Part shown: in pieces, positions 11,490-23,340 of the stretch
Layout of the letters: the number at the start of each line of letters is the position of its first letter
How positions within the stretch are numbered: the stretch's first letter is position 1
Assembly: GCA_963920765.1 (NCBI GenBank)
Contig: OY987242.1
Span: 4,986,789-5,050,788, forward strand
Direction: 5' to 3'
Origin: Ulota crispa
Taxonomy: Eukaryota > Streptophyta > Bryopsida > Orthotrichales > Orthotrichaceae
DNA: 64,000 bases
Made by a program: the position numbers and the translations under genes
Notes under the pieces: generated by a model
The model's input: only the letters and a program-made list of their open reading frames with translations
What the model was told of the DNA's origin: nothing
The model's database searches: none

Positions 11490-11799
11490 AGGTAGGAGGC
11501 TCATAAATGGAGCATCTAAGGGCTGAAACTGAATTTTGGGTAGGTGAAACTTCTTGAAATGATTTTCGGTAAATTTTCCTTGAAAGACAAGAAGAATCCG
11601 CATCTAATTTAAGTTGTTTCATATTTTTTGGAACTTTGTGGAATTAGTTATGAATATTTGAAGTGAAATGGTCATAGGGCTCTAAAATGGAACACCTCCT
11701 CAAATGTACATGAGCTATACATTATTGAAGGGCTATGAAAAACAAGATGTACAGAAAGAGTACATTTGAGGAGGTGCTCCGAATTTGCGCCTCCTACCT
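11490..11799. mobile_element. TA-flanked AGGTAGGAGGC element (family K-like)
   Basis: The ends are AGGTAGGAGGCTCAT and GCGCCTCCTACCT, with TA on both sides (11,488-11,489 and 11,800-11,801). A nested inverted repeat (CACCTCCTCAAATGTACAT against GTACATTTGAGGAGGTG) occupies 11,690-11,778. Mariner/Stowaway-like by TA target. No coding. Confidence 0.65.
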
Positions 11800-12919
11800 T
11801 ATGAGGAGCAAAAAAATGCTTTAGTGAAAAATCAATTGCCTTGTGGAAAGTATGGCAAAAAGGGTGGATACTTGCACATGTGCAAATTGAAGAATTTTTG
11901 AAGGTAAGGTAGGTAGCTCATATTGCAACCCCTCTCTTGAAAAGCGTTCCCTAGGTAGCTCAAGAATGGATATGAGATGCTTTTTGAATGTACCCTCTTT
12001 AGTCATAGAAGAAAAGGAGTGGTGTATTCTATTGCAAGAACCAATCACACTCATTGATTTCACCTCATCTCTTTACAAGTTGCAAAGGAATATTTTATGG
12101 GAGACCTAGAATCACAAATAGGTCCCTATAATGAAAAACTTTGAAAAGTCATGAATAATTCAATAATACTTCAAAAAATATGAAAAAAAAACGTGTTACA
12201 TTTGACATCTATTTCTCTTTATCTGAAAAATAGACAAAAATATTCTTGTCTCAAAATGCCAATAAAAAGGCAGATTAGCACTTCAAGTGCCACTTTTTGA
12301 GCTACTTACTTTACCACATATTAAATGATGAGCTACAAGTTTACAACTACAAGCAACTAGCCATCAATGGCAAGCAATGGCAATTCTATGGATGTGCCTG
12401 TATTTGGAACTCCTTAATATTAATTTGTAAACATCATGCTAGTCACCTTGACTATCTGCTATAATAAAGCTAAAATGATGTGACAAGTGCACAACCATTA
12501 TAATATTATTTCAAAAAGTTGCATAAATCAATATTGCATGTTGTACACATGAAAATTGCAAGAAGGATAGCATGGGACCCAACACCATATTTGTGAATCT
12601 TCTCACATTTTAGATTACCTAAAGATATCATTGCATTCACTGAGATTATTATTTTTCTTTCATGATAAACATCACATTTTTTCCTAGCAAACTGTAGCAA
12701 GACTGGCAAAAATGTGACAGATTTGCACCAGTTTGCAACAATCCCTCTATTTATTGTCGAATACACCGTCAACATCTGGAATCTGACAAATGAAAAAAAA
12801 GCCCTGATGATGAACCATATCTCCATGATCACTCTGGTTTTTTTAATGAATGCAAAAAAAATTCATCATAAAAAGTAATATTTTGTCATCCATGGGACCA
12901 AAAATGTCCCCATTGGCAT
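11800..12919. other. AT-rich intergenic DNA
   Basis: Two unrecognised frames of about 80 and 108 codons on the - strand, without homology I can name. No repeat ends found. Confidence 0.4.
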
Positions 12920-13482
12920 TTAACCCCTAAATGTTCAAGGGAGTAAGGGCAAAACATAGATGCGTTATAAAATGATATTTTTGTAACTTCAATGAAGGTT
13001 GCTTACTTGCTTCAAAAATAAAGAATTATGATCTATGGCAACTATCCATGGTCAAACATTCAAAAAAGGTTTTGGACTCTTCTTTAATTAATTTAGAAGC
13101 ATTTATCATTTAATATTCATCAAAATTACAAATTTTATTCATATAATTTAAAATTTGATATGGTTGGTTAAAAATAGACATTCTATTCAAAATTTCAAAA
13201 ACACAATCTTTTTGTAGGAGAGAACATCATTAGTTTCCCAAAATAGTAAATTTTGTAATACTAGCAAGTATTGAAGTGTTTGTCTTTGAAATTCTTCTTA
13301 GTGGAGTTTAACTTGGTATTTGGATTGACATGATTCAAATTGGATTGGAAAGTAGACTTGCATTCTTATATTATTTGATTTTTTTTTTTTTCCAAAAAAT
13401 ATATTTTTTCATTTTAGACAGCCCGCAAAAAGGGGCAACGACCAAAAAATGTTATATTAGGCGTTTAGACTTTAGGGGTTAA
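12920..13482. mobile_element. TTAA-flanked element
   Basis: TTAA at 12,920-12,923 and 13,479-13,482, with ends TTAACCCCTAAATGTTC and GACTTTAGGGGTTAA. Only three bases separate its right TTAA from the left TTAA of the next element. Body not matched elsewhere in the window. Confidence 0.6.
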
Positions 13483-13485
13483 GGG

Positions 13486-14438
13486 TTAACCCCTAAAGGA
13501 CCAAGCCCTTTTTTTTTTTTGCCAAAATCACTAAAAACTGCCACTTCTAAGAGGTTTAGAAAAAAGGATTTTTTTGTTTTGTTCTGGAATATCCAATCAT
13601 AAGATCTTGCCCTAGACTAGAAGAGGAACTTGCGGGAAAAAAATCAGCTCATTCTAATGGGAGAGGAGTGAGATATTTACATCTAAAGTGAAAAAAATGT
13701 TTTTTTTCATGCTGCCCAAAAATTTCAGAAGCCTTTGACCACTCTTATAACAAAAAAATTGCTCTACCCAAAATTGCGCTTTATTTTTTCCATGTAGGAG
13801 ATCAAGTTAGGTATATGTAGGAGAATTTTCAAATCAATTGGAACTTTACAAGACATGGGAAAAAATAGTAAGTAAAAAGAAGTAGAGAATGAGTCAAAAC
13901 CAGGTCAAAACACTAAATTGTTAATGATTTAATTATGGAAATGAAAAATGCTAATCCAAACGGTGATAATGTTGTGATAAACAACCTACTTTCTTTACAT
14001 TAAATTTTTTTTCCAAAATATTAAAAATTGAGTAAAATACAAGACTTCAAAGTTTATTTTAGAGTAGAGATTCCATAATTGCCCGCAAACAAAAACTCCT
14101 CATAACTTTCATGTTTTTTGATTGAAATTGAATGATTCAAAGCTTCTCATGTATAAAAAATTCTAAAGAACCAATTTCAAATTTTTATTTAAAAATAATA
14201 ATAAAAAAAAGAAATATTTGGGCTGCCCAAATGGGCAATCCTCCCCAAATTTTCATAAATTCATGCATAACTTCCTTGTCAAATGTTGAAATGAAGAAAA
14301 AATTAGATACCCACATAAATCTTTGAATTCCCCACCTTCAATAAAAGTTTTAAAAAATCACGCAAAGTAGTTTAGCCATAAGTACATGCCCGAAGTCCAA
14401 CCTGTCCCTCAAAGGGACAATTGTGCTTTAGGGGTTAA
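13486..14438. mobile_element. TTAA-flanked element, family B (copy B2)
   Basis: Perfect TTAA at 13,486-13,489 and 14,435-14,438. The ends are TTAACCCCTAAAGGACC and GTGCTTTAGGGGTTAA, 953 bp. Collinear with B1 and B3, including two GGCTGCCC-type motifs and a subterminal palindrome (TGTCCCTCAAAGGGACA). Non-coding. Confidence 0.9.
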
Positions 14439-14827
14439 CATAGTGTCAATCTTTGGAATTTTCTTTGTGAGTGCTTGCCTTCAGTTTTAAAGTCCTCTTC
14501 TAACTTGTTTGCAGCATTCTAGTGTACTGGAGTCATTGAGATTGACTAATTAGCAATTGCACTACTGACAGATCATTCATATAATTGTGGACTTTATATG
14601 TCCATAAACAATCCGGAGATCTCCCTCAATTTTGCATGTATCTTTAACTTTGCAAGCATTTCTCAATGTTTTACAAAACGAAACAGCAGTTTCTGGATTA
14701 TAGCCAGTGAACGGATTTGTAAGTAGTGCAAAGACGTGGCAAAATTCCTACCAACACATTTTTCAGTAGTTACTTCATAAAATGTACACAGCAATATCAA
14801 AGTTGGGTCTTCTTTTTAGTGCAGGTA
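14439..14827. other. Intergenic DNA
   Basis: No feature recognised. Confidence 0.4.
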
Positions 14828-15253
14828 AGGTGGATCGAAGCGCGGAAGCACCCATAGGCAATAACGCCCCATATCCAAACAATAGGGTGCAGTATTTCTA
14901 AAAACAGCGCAAACATATGTTATAGAATGTCTTCTCTTTTATCCTTTTCAAAGTTGGGATCATTTAAGTCATGTCACATGTCTCAAAATAAAATAGGAAC
15001 TAGAAAGTAGTGAGCAGGAAGTAGTTTGGCTATTATGGAAATTGCATGAGTCTAGAGGTTGGCAATGGATCCTAAGCATTTTTTGACTCCCAAAATTTAC
15101 AATTTCAGTTTTGCAAATAAAATTATGAAAAATTTGTAATCCCAATATTTCTTATCTTCCTACATGGGAAAATGATTTGTTGCTTCAAACTCTTTGTAAT
15201 TTGTTGCAAAATTGCTTAAGTGATTGGGTATGGCCGTATGGGTGCTTCCACCT
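14828..15253. mobile_element. TA-flanked AGGTGG element, family K (intact copy K1)
   Basis: TA at 14,826-14,827 and 15,254-15,255. The left terminal region contains AGGTGG and GGAAGCACCCATA; the right end is TATGGGTGCTTCCACCT. The body is shared with the two outer segments of K2 (18,057-18,202 and 21,420-21,712). It therefore serves as an empty-site reference for the large insertion in K2. Its own termini and size (426 bp) match the copy at 23,341-23,769. Confidence 0.8.
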
Positions 15254-15886
15254 TAGCACTGTTGTTTCATAGACACTTAAACAAAATAAGAAAACCACAT
15301 CTCCTGTAGGATCACTGATGAAGGGCCACTGTATAAGCTGCCAAGCTGCACTGCTGGCACACCCAGAAGCTGCAAATCTTAGTGACTGGTGGAATGTTGT
15401 ACATATTGTTACGGGTACATTCAACATACATGACGTTTTTGTCAAACTGCGTTGTGGCACGATAAGTGTGTGTGTATGAAACAAAATCTGCAAGATCTAG
15501 ATGCTCAGAAACTGTTTGTGCTTTGCTTGTACTCCGTAAGATACAGCCAGCTAGCCAGCCAGCACCGCACTTGCTAAGGGCCGCAGTACCAGCACTGCAG
15601 TAAGTTAGCAGCAGCAGTAGCAGGGAGCTTTAGAAGACCGGCAGCAAGCTAAGGAACTGCGGCACTGGTGCAAGGAGGGTCCCTGCCAACTCTTTGATGC
15701 TAGCTTTCAAAATTTGGCAGTGGCAGCTGTGATGGAGTTCAGTATTGTACAGTACAGTACATGTTGAGTGATTTGCCGCCACTTCTCAGACTGGTTTCAG
15801 ATATCAGTACGTAGGAGTCAATGAAACTTTCAAACTGAATAACGTGAATTTTGACAAAGATGGGAATTCCGTGAGAGACTACGGAG
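15254..15886. other. Intergenic DNA with a locally GC-richer, CAG-rich patch
   Basis: About 15,540-15,770 is rich in CAG/CAGC and contains GTACAGTACAGTAC. No open frame I can name and no RNA gene identified. Confidence 0.4.
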
Positions 15887-16816
15887 TTAACCCCTTAGGG
15901 CAGGAGGAGGCAGAAACTGCCTTGTTAGGTTTTGAAATGAAATATAGGCTATGTTACCAATTTTGGATCATGGGTTGGTCAATTACAAACATGTCAGGAA
16001 TGAAATTTGTTTTCATGCTCACTTGTACGATCAAAGTTTGGAATTACATCTTGTTGTAAAGAGAGTGATTCATCGGAAGGGTATCAAAAAATTTGAGTGT
16101 TTAGTACAAATCACTCACTGAAACAACAACAAGAGGATGACGTCACTTGATATCTTTAGGGACCAAGTAAATAGTGCCATGACAATAGCCAACCCAATTA
16201 TTCTTTGGCTTTGTACCCCCTAATTGAGCTTTTCAATCCTTTTAGTGTTGCATGGTCAAAATTACTTATATATTGTCACACTTCTTTTGAAAAAACACAT
16301 GGTTGTAGATCAATACTATATAAACAACCTGTTCGGTTGGATTTTCTAATTTTGCAAATCTCATTTTTCTAAAAATGATCAAAATTTCATAATCTTTTCC
16401 ACAATTTCTGCACCCTAACCACCCATACCTTTCCTTCATCAAATACAGTAAATGGTACAAATTTTTCCCAAAATCCTAAGTTCAAGCTCTTCAACATATC
16501 ACATATAAGAAAAGTGCACAATTTCAAAATCTAATTCTACCGTAGTTGCTTGTAGAAGCCATTCATTCAACTTATACAATCCAAACTTAATCCAATGCAC
16601 CACCTTTCACTTAAGTGACTTAACCAATGACCGATGTAGCACGTACCACAAACAGATAAGTCCAAAAGTTTACGTGCTTATCTTCCAAGACCGCATTTTA
16701 TATTGGTACAGTTGGATTGTGCTTTTTACATCTAACTTAATTGCTAAAGAGCCTGAAGCAATTAGTTTCTCCAAAAGAACAACTAGCTTGGAAAGGAGGC
16801 AGCCCTAAAGGGTTAA
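15887..16816. mobile_element. TTAA-flanked element, 930 bp
   Basis: TTAA at 15,887-15,890 and 16,813-16,816. The ends are TTAACCCCTTAGGGCAGG and GCCCTAAAGGGTTAA, and the subterminal GGAGGCAG recurs at both ends. Its right TTAA is also the left TTAA of the next element. No transposase frame. Confidence 0.75.
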
Positions 16817-16961
16817 CCCCTGAACGGCCCTTGGGAGCTGAGCTATGGAACTGTATTTTTTAAAAATACCCTCGCAATCAAACTGCTAAACAACGCATTT
16901 TGCCAGATCTGTATACGGTAGACATACGGCCACAAAGGGCATTCAAGACATTAAGGATTAA
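16813..16961. mobile_element. TTAA-flanked short element (family C-like)
   Basis: The left end TTAACCCCTGAACGGCCC is the same as family C at 23,904. The right end is weak (AAGACATTAAGGATTAA). At 149 bp it looks like an internally deleted member. It shares a TTAA with both neighbours. Confidence 0.5.
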
Positions 16962-18057
16962 CCTCTAAAGGACCAAAGAGCCCAATATGGCCAAATGGAG
17001 TTCTTGGAGGTGTAAAAGTAGAAAAAAGAGGCATTGCATGCTCAAGTTTTGGTCTGTTACTCAAGTCCAAATGGAGCTAAAAGTCCAACAAAACTTTTGG
17101 ATTGGCTTGTTGTTCCTTGAAAGTTGAAACCTCTAGATTTTGCACCCAAACATTTGAATTTACTATTTTTAATATTAAAACTATTAGTGAGAGTGTATAT
17201 AGGCATTGTATATTGCATTGTGGATGGAGGAATTTTGGATGGGATGGGTTGGAAGCCCACACTCTCATGTATAGAGGAGAAGGTTGGTGATGTGTCACTC
17301 TTTTTTCTCTCAATTGGGCAAGATTTTTGTAGCTCTAAAGTAGTGACTAGTGAGTTAGCTAGATCCACTTACTTTGAATGACCATGAGTTTTGGAGTTTT
17401 TTCCCATTTGAGGAGTTTTTTTTCCCATCAAGTATAGGCTGTATAGCTAAACACAATCTCATGGGATTGACCATTAGGTAATTTTTTGTTTGGGGAAAAA
17501 TCACATCAAAGTCCAAAATCCGTATAGTAAACTAGCAAAATTGCTCCAACCAAATTAACAAATATGAGATTCTCAATGATAAGGATTTTGCAGATTTACT
17601 TGGATTTGAAATCAAACTATTCTTAAATTTTGATTTATAGTTGGATATAGAATTGCCAGTTTGGATTGTGTGAATACTTGTTCAACTTTCTAAAAATTGA
17701 GGGAATGTGTTGAAAGTTCCATACTTGAGGTACGCTAAATTTTCTTAGCAAGACGCTTAACACCATATTCATTAAAATGAGAGATTGAGGACCTCTCAAA
17801 ATAATCATGTTGATCTTGGCCTAAATTAACAATTTCCACTAAAATGAGAGTTTTGAGCTAAATTGACATAAAACCTTTTAATTTTAGGTCAAATCTGAAA
17901 GGTTTTATGTCAATTTAACAAATTGAGTTAAATTAAAATCAAACCTTTCAATTTTAGCTGAGTTGACATAAAATATTTCATTAAGTTTTCTTTGAATTAT
18001 CTCTTGTTTCAATGGAAAACTCTCATTTTAATGAATATGGTGTTGCTTAGGGGTTAA
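16958..18057. mobile_element. TTAA-flanked element carrying a nested foldback
   Basis: The left end is TTAACCTCTAAAGGACC and the right end CTTAGGGGTTAA (TTAA 18,054-18,057). The foldback at 17,760-18,044 has inserted just inside the right end. Overlapping 60-100 codon frames at 17,057-17,381 occur on both strands and match nothing I recognise. The left boundary is inferred from the end motif only. Confidence 0.5.
17760..18044. mobile_element. ACACCATATT foldback (copy G1), 5-bp duplication
   Basis: The ends are ACACCATATTCATTAAAA and TTTTAATGAATATGGTGTT. The flanking repeats GCTTA (17,755-17,759) and GCTTA (18,045-18,049) are identical. The interior holds repeated AATTTTAG and ACATAAAA motifs in inverted order. 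The superfamily is uncertain; a 5-bp duplication does not match the Tourist, CACTA or MULE norms. Confidence 0.75.
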
Positions 18058-18782
18058 GGTGGGAGCACCCATAACCAACAGCCCAACAACACTCCATATA
18101 TAGTCCCATACCCAAACAATAAGGTGAGCTATTTTCAATCTCAACATAGATAAGTGTTTTGGAGTGCATTCTTTTGTCCTTTTCAAGGTTGGGACCACTT
18201 AAATACTAAAGGTTTCTAACTATGGTTCACCAAAAAACATTCAAAATCAGTTGTTTTGATAGCAAAGGTATAAAATAAAATAAAATAAAAAATAGGTGAA
18301 ATTTACCATAGGGTTTAATTGTAGGCTACTTTATTATGCTATGGTAAAAATATGAAATAATTTTACCACATTAATTGTGAGGTTATAAGGTTTAAAGTGA
18401 GAGTTATGTTAGAGGAAAATTTGAGCTAAAAAGAAGGTCTCCCAATCTTGACACACTACAATATTTATTTAGGTAGGAGGAGCATAAGCAAGGTACCTAC
18501 ACAAGGGTCTCTACCTTGCGTGAACTACTAAATTGTTCCATGCTACTTGATAAAAGATTTGATGATGCAAAACAATATTATAACATGACAATGAAAAATG
18601 CAAGGACCTTTAGTGGGACACAAGAATAAACTACAATTAGAATTCCCAATCAAACAAGGACACTCATCAAACAAAGAGAATATAATATTATAAAAAGAAA
18701 TTGTCCTCATGAAGTACTATGTCATAAGTTGCAAGTGGGTATAAGGCATTAGTGTCTTTTGATTTGAAAAAGGACATTAGAT

Positions 18783-20629
18783 TTAACCCTTTAACGACCA
18801 CACCTATTTTCATAGAATCCATTGAAAACATGGGTTGTAAACTTAGATTTGGAATTGACTCAAACATGGACCCATTATTAATAATCCAACCGTACAAATG
18901 GGAAGTAGACCTTGTTATTGTAAAGCACCAAAATTTCAGCTAGATCTACCGTTGGAGGTGAAATATTATAATGATTGAGTAAGCCATATGCGGAAAATCT
19001 CTTGTGTTTCATTCTTGTTTAGTTTTGAATGTTAACCTTTCATGCAAGCTTTGATTGAGAAGAACCTTACATTTCTAGAAAGCAGGGTTTCCCACCTTTC
19101 CAGCAAGACTAGTTTCACACAAAGTAGACAAAAATAGCAATCACAAGGTGTAGCTAAGTGGACAAAAAGGGTCAAAAAACCCACTTTCTTTGCTACCCTA
19201 AAACAGTTTTACAAGAAATTTGATAATTATTTTGGAAAATCCAATTGGTGAAAACAATCAAGAATTGGTCTTAAATGTAAGATGACAAATTTTAAAACCA
19301 AAATGACCACAACATTTCAGTAGATCTTCAAATACTACAATTATACCACTACCATATATGAAAACAATACAAGCTTATTTCTTAACCCCTAAAGAATTGA
19401 GCCATTTTTTCACTGAAAATCACTCAAAACTGCCACTTTTGAGGGAGTTAATAGGAAGGTAGTTTTATTTATTTATTTAGGAAATCCCATTGTAGGATCT
19501 TGCCCTAGACTAGATAAGGTACTTGTGGAAAAAAATCAGGTCATTCCAAATGGAGATTAGTGAGATATTTACATCTAAAGTGAAAAAAAAGGTTTTTTTT
19601 CATGCTGCCCAAAATTTTCAGAAGCCTTTGACCACTCTTATAATAAAAAATTTGTTCTATGCAACTTTGAGCTTTATTTTTCCCATGTGTGAAATCAAGT
19701 TAGGTATGTGTGGGAGAATTTTCAAATCAATTGGAACTACACAACACATGGGAAAAATCAATAAGTAAAAAGAAGTAGAGAATGAGTCAAATCACAAAAT
19801 TGTTAAGAATTTAATTATGGAAATGAAAATTGCAAATCCCAATGGTCAATATGTTGTGATAAACAATCTAATTCCTCTAGTTTATTTTTTTTTCCAAAAT
19901 AATGAAAATTGAGTAAAATAAAGGACTTCAAAGTTTATTTTAGAGTAGAGAATCTAAAACTGCCCACAAACAAAAACTCCTCATAACTTTCATATCATTG
20001 ATTGAAATTGAATGATTCAAAGCTTCTCACCTATAAAAAATCTGAAGAACCAATTTCAAATTTTAATTTTAAAAAAAGTAAAATTTAAAGAAGTTTTTGG
20101 GCTACCTGGGCGGGCAGTCCTCCCCAAATTTTCAGAAATTCTTGCGTAACTTCTTCAATAATTGTCGGAATGAGGAAAAATTTAGATGCCCACGTAGATC
20201 TTTGAATTCCCCACTTTCAATAAAAGTTTCAGAAAATCACACAAAGTAGCTTATCCAAAGGTACATGCTCAAACTCCCACTTGTCCCCCAAAGGGACAAC
20301 GGTCCTTTAGGGGTTAAACAATTTGATTGTTTTTAGAAATGTGCAATTGAAATTTTAAATTCTTCTTGCATACTTGATGTATTGTGTTGTTGCTTTGATC
20401 CATCTTTGACAAAAATTGGATACATATTTTGAAGCCATGCCGTATAAACACCATTGTTTATCAACTCACATACCCAATTGCATTGTTATTTTTTTTAGAT
20501 GAATGCAAAATTCTTGTGATCACATGTGTGCTTCAAGACCAAATTCCAAATTTTTGAGCAATTTCAACCTACAAGCCAAAAACCACTCCCAGCAACCAAA
20601 ATATGGTTGCATGGTCCGTAAATGGTTAA
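18783..20629. mobile_element. TTAA-flanked element, family D (copy D1) carrying B3
   Basis: The left end is TTAACCCTTTAACGACCA and the right end TGGTCCGTAAATGGTTAA. The first about 600 bp are strongly similar to 63,551-64,000 (shared CTTACATTTCTAGAAAGCA and GGTGTAGCTAAGTGGACAAA). The element at 19,382-20,317 is inserted in it; without that insert it is about 910 bp. Non-coding. Confidence 0.8.
19382..20317. mobile_element. TTAA-flanked element, family B (copy B3)
   Basis: TTAA at 19,382-19,385 and 20,314-20,317. The ends are TTAACCCCTAAAGAATTG and GGTCCTTTAGGGGTTAA, 936 bp, collinear with B1 and B2. Carries the subterminal palindrome TTGTCCCCCAAAGGGACAA. Innermost and therefore youngest layer of the nest. 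Confidence 0.9.
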
Positions 20630-21738
20630 AAGCTTTTGACCCCTCACTAGCCACCTCCCTTCAAGGCCTTCTCTTGAGCTCATTTTTCCTCTTATGAGCT
20701 TTTCTAGGAGGCATTCAAATTTTGGGCAGCTCTAATTCAAGTAAGCTTTTGCACTAATAGATTTCATTATTTTTTTATTGTACTTTCTTAGATTGACTAT
20801 TACAAGAGAGTTGGTCATATGCCTAAAAAAATTCATAACATTTTGAATTGGGGAGCACATACTAAAAAAATTAGAATACAAAACTAGCTTTAGAAATTCT
20901 CATAGAAAGCTGGTTATTCAACAAATTTTAGCTTCTACATGCAATGATCTTTTCAAAATGAAAAGTACAACTTTAGATTCTAGCTAGCTTCAAAGGAGGG
21001 AAAAATAAGGAAATTGGCCAAAAACTATAACTTTAACAAGCTTGATCAACATAGGTGATAGGGCCACGTTTAACAAAAGGGAAGTAAAGGGCAATAAGCA
21101 AAACAATTGCCTAGAATGAGGTTGGGTCAGATTTGATAAAGAAGATTTGGTGTCCCTCAACCTTTGGGCAAGATCCCAAAATTTCAAGTACAATGTAAAA
21201 AATTCTGCTTGTGCTGTCAAATGAATAAGCAAAAGTACGTATTCCATCATAACTTTTTTTTCTACAAATCAAAATGGTTTGAAAGTTACTTCATTAGAAA
21301 GCTACTCCTTGGGCACACATCCTCTAGTTCTTCTTGTAAAAATTTATTTATTAATATACAAGTACTAGCCTACTCAAAATTGCTATGTTGCTAGAAAACA
21401 ATGTTTGGGCCTTCAAGGGTTAAACCATGCCACGTGTTCCAAGTGAAGTAGCCAAGGAGGAAGTAATGAGCGGAAAGTAGTTTGGTTATTATTGGATTGC
21501 ATGAGTCTAGACTCTAGAGGTTGGCAATGGGTTCAAAGCAATTTTTGACTTCCAAAATTTTCAATAATAAAATCAATTTTGCAAATAAATTTATGTAAAA
21601 TTTGCAATCCCAACATTTCTTATCTTCCTACACGTTAAAAATATTTTTTGCCAAAGAGTTTGTAGTTTGTTACAAAGATGCTTAGGTTGTTGGTTATGGG
21701 TGTTTCAACTTCATTTTAAGTATTTTTTGAAAAAATAA

Positions 21739-22750
21739 GTAGAGGTAGATTGCCCTATTATCACTTCTCAATTTTCAAACGGGGATTGATATATGCACAC
21801 CTTGGATTTGATACGTGCACATGGGGGGGGGGTAAATTTTAGATATTTACCATCAACAAATTGAATTTGGAAAACTTGAATTCAAAATTGGCTTTAAAGA
21901 CCTTGATTTGGTCTAGAATCACAAAGGAGGTTATGATTTAACAATGCCCACTAGAAAAGCTTAACTTTTTATAAATATGGGTAAAAAGTAATAATTTGCT
22001 GCCTAACTGAACTTTTGCAATAGGCATTGTTTAATTGTAATATCCTTTGTGGTTCCAGACTAAATCAAGGCCTTTAAATCCAAATTTGAATTCGAAATTT
22101 CCAAATTCAACTTGTTTATGGTAAATATCTAAAATTTACCCATCCCTTGTGTGCATGTATGAAACCCAATGTGTGTATATATCAATTCCCTTTTCAAATA
22201 TCCATATTTTTTAAGGATTCATTTCAAATTTGGGGTTTACCAATATAGCAAGAAAGGTCTCAAAGTTCTTTACTTAACAATGTAGTTTTTTTTCCTTCAA
22301 TAAAAAGTTGTTCAAGCTACACCTTATTTGCTATGAAGACCTCAATTAGACATACAGTTTATAGCTCCAACATCTTAGCTGAAGCAACATAAATTACAAA
22401 AGATCAAAAACAATGAAACGACCGCAAAGGCCTAAGAAGGGATGAAGAAGGCCAAAAATGAAAATGACAAATTATGATCTTGTACAATGACATGTAGCAA
22501 CTTAGAGAAATAGAAATATTTGAAGGAGTAAAAATAAGGCAATTTTAGATTTGAACTTAAAACTAACCTTACCTCATTAAAACCCTAATAAATAACACAT
22601 ACTCTAGTGATTTACGATTTTGAACTTGATACAAAACCTTCGCTCAACTGTCTTTTAAGATGATACCATAACCGTGGCATTTGTGTACAATAGCTTTTAT
22701 AAGTAGTTTTTGAGTTAAGGGGCAGAAACAATAGGGCAAACTACCTGTAC
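21739..22750. mobile_element. GTAGTTTACCCTA family element (copy M1) carrying A3
   Basis: The left end is GTAGAGGTAGATTGCCCTAT and the right end AATAGGGCAAACTACCTGTAC. After removing A3 (21,781-22,190) it is about 600 bp. It is then the reverse-orientation homologue of 40,322-40,953 (for example CCTCATTAAAACCCT against AGGGTTTTAATGAGG-like sequence). No coding; superfamily not assigned. Confidence 0.7.
21781..22190. mobile_element. GGGAATTG-family foldback, MULE-like (copy A3)
   Basis: The ends are GGGGATTGATATATGCAC and TATATATCAATTCCC. The 9-bp flanks TTTTCAAAC (21,772-21,780) and TTTTCAAAT (22,191-22,199) differ at one base. The uninterrupted homologue near 40.9 kb supports the insertion point. 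Contains a run of about ten G at 21,823. Confidence 0.85.
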
Positions 22751-23340
22751 AATTTTTTTTCTTTTTGCAAATACTGTGCTTTCTTACTTCTCTAAATGAT
22801 ATACTGTATAAGGGAAAAACTACTTTTTTTGCAGGGAAAAGCGCGAAGACAAAACTCTGTTGTTTTGAGGTTTGAAACCCCTGTTACTGTATAATCGGGG
22901 ATATAGTACGTGCTCTTAGACGGCCACTAAGGCCTGATAGGCTAAAATTTTAGATCAGACTGCTCCAAGCTTTGTTGATGACCTGTACCCCTAATTGAAA
23001 GCTATAAAGTACACTAAAATATGCACTGATTCAAAAATGCAGCCTTTAAATTCCTGGCTAACTTTCGCCTAAATCCTGCTTTGATGTCGGACTAGCTTTC
23101 GTAATACTATAAAAATCATGTGAAAAAATGCATGAAATCTCCAAGTCCCTCTCCAGGCAAACACAATGTTAGCAAAAAAAATTGGATGAAAGGTACTAAA
23201 ATTAGTATATTTTATGGATGAACATGCACAAGGCATTCATTCTATCCATTTCTATGCAATTTTTTTTACATGTTTGTATTATTGGGTGCTTGTCAAGCAA
23301 CCAACAAAAAATAATAATTAAAGGTTGTAAAAATGGAATA
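22751..23340. other. Intergenic DNA
   Basis: No feature recognised beyond short frames. Confidence 0.4.

Larger units (their letters stand above)
18199..21423. mobile_element. TTAA-flanked insertion within K2
   Basis: TTAA at 18,199-18,202 and 21,420-21,423. The corresponding uninterrupted site in K1 reads CATTTAAGTCATG, so a single TTAA became two. The ends are TTAAATACTAAAGG and CCTTCAAGGGTTAA, degenerate versions of the CCCCTAAAGG terminus. About 1.4 kb of its own DNA remains once the inner element (18,783-20,629) is removed. It contains no recognisable transposase. Confidence 0.75.
18057..21712. mobile_element. Family K element split by a nested stack (copy K2)
   Basis: The left segment 18,057-18,202 (AGGTGGGAGCACCCATAA, CATACCCAAACAATA, CCTTTTCAAGGTTGGGACC) and the right segment 21,420-21,712 (TGCATGAGTCTAGA, AGAGGTTGGCAATGG, CTTATCTTCCTACA) are together collinear with intact K1. 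The about 3.2 kb between them is a TTAA-flanked insertion. The right terminus is degenerate (GGTTATGGGTGTTTCAAC). Confidence 0.75.

Noticed and set aside
17057..17381. Four overlapping 62-103 codon frames on both strands
   Set aside because: Lie inside a TTAA element, no recognisable domain, and mutual overlap argues against coding.
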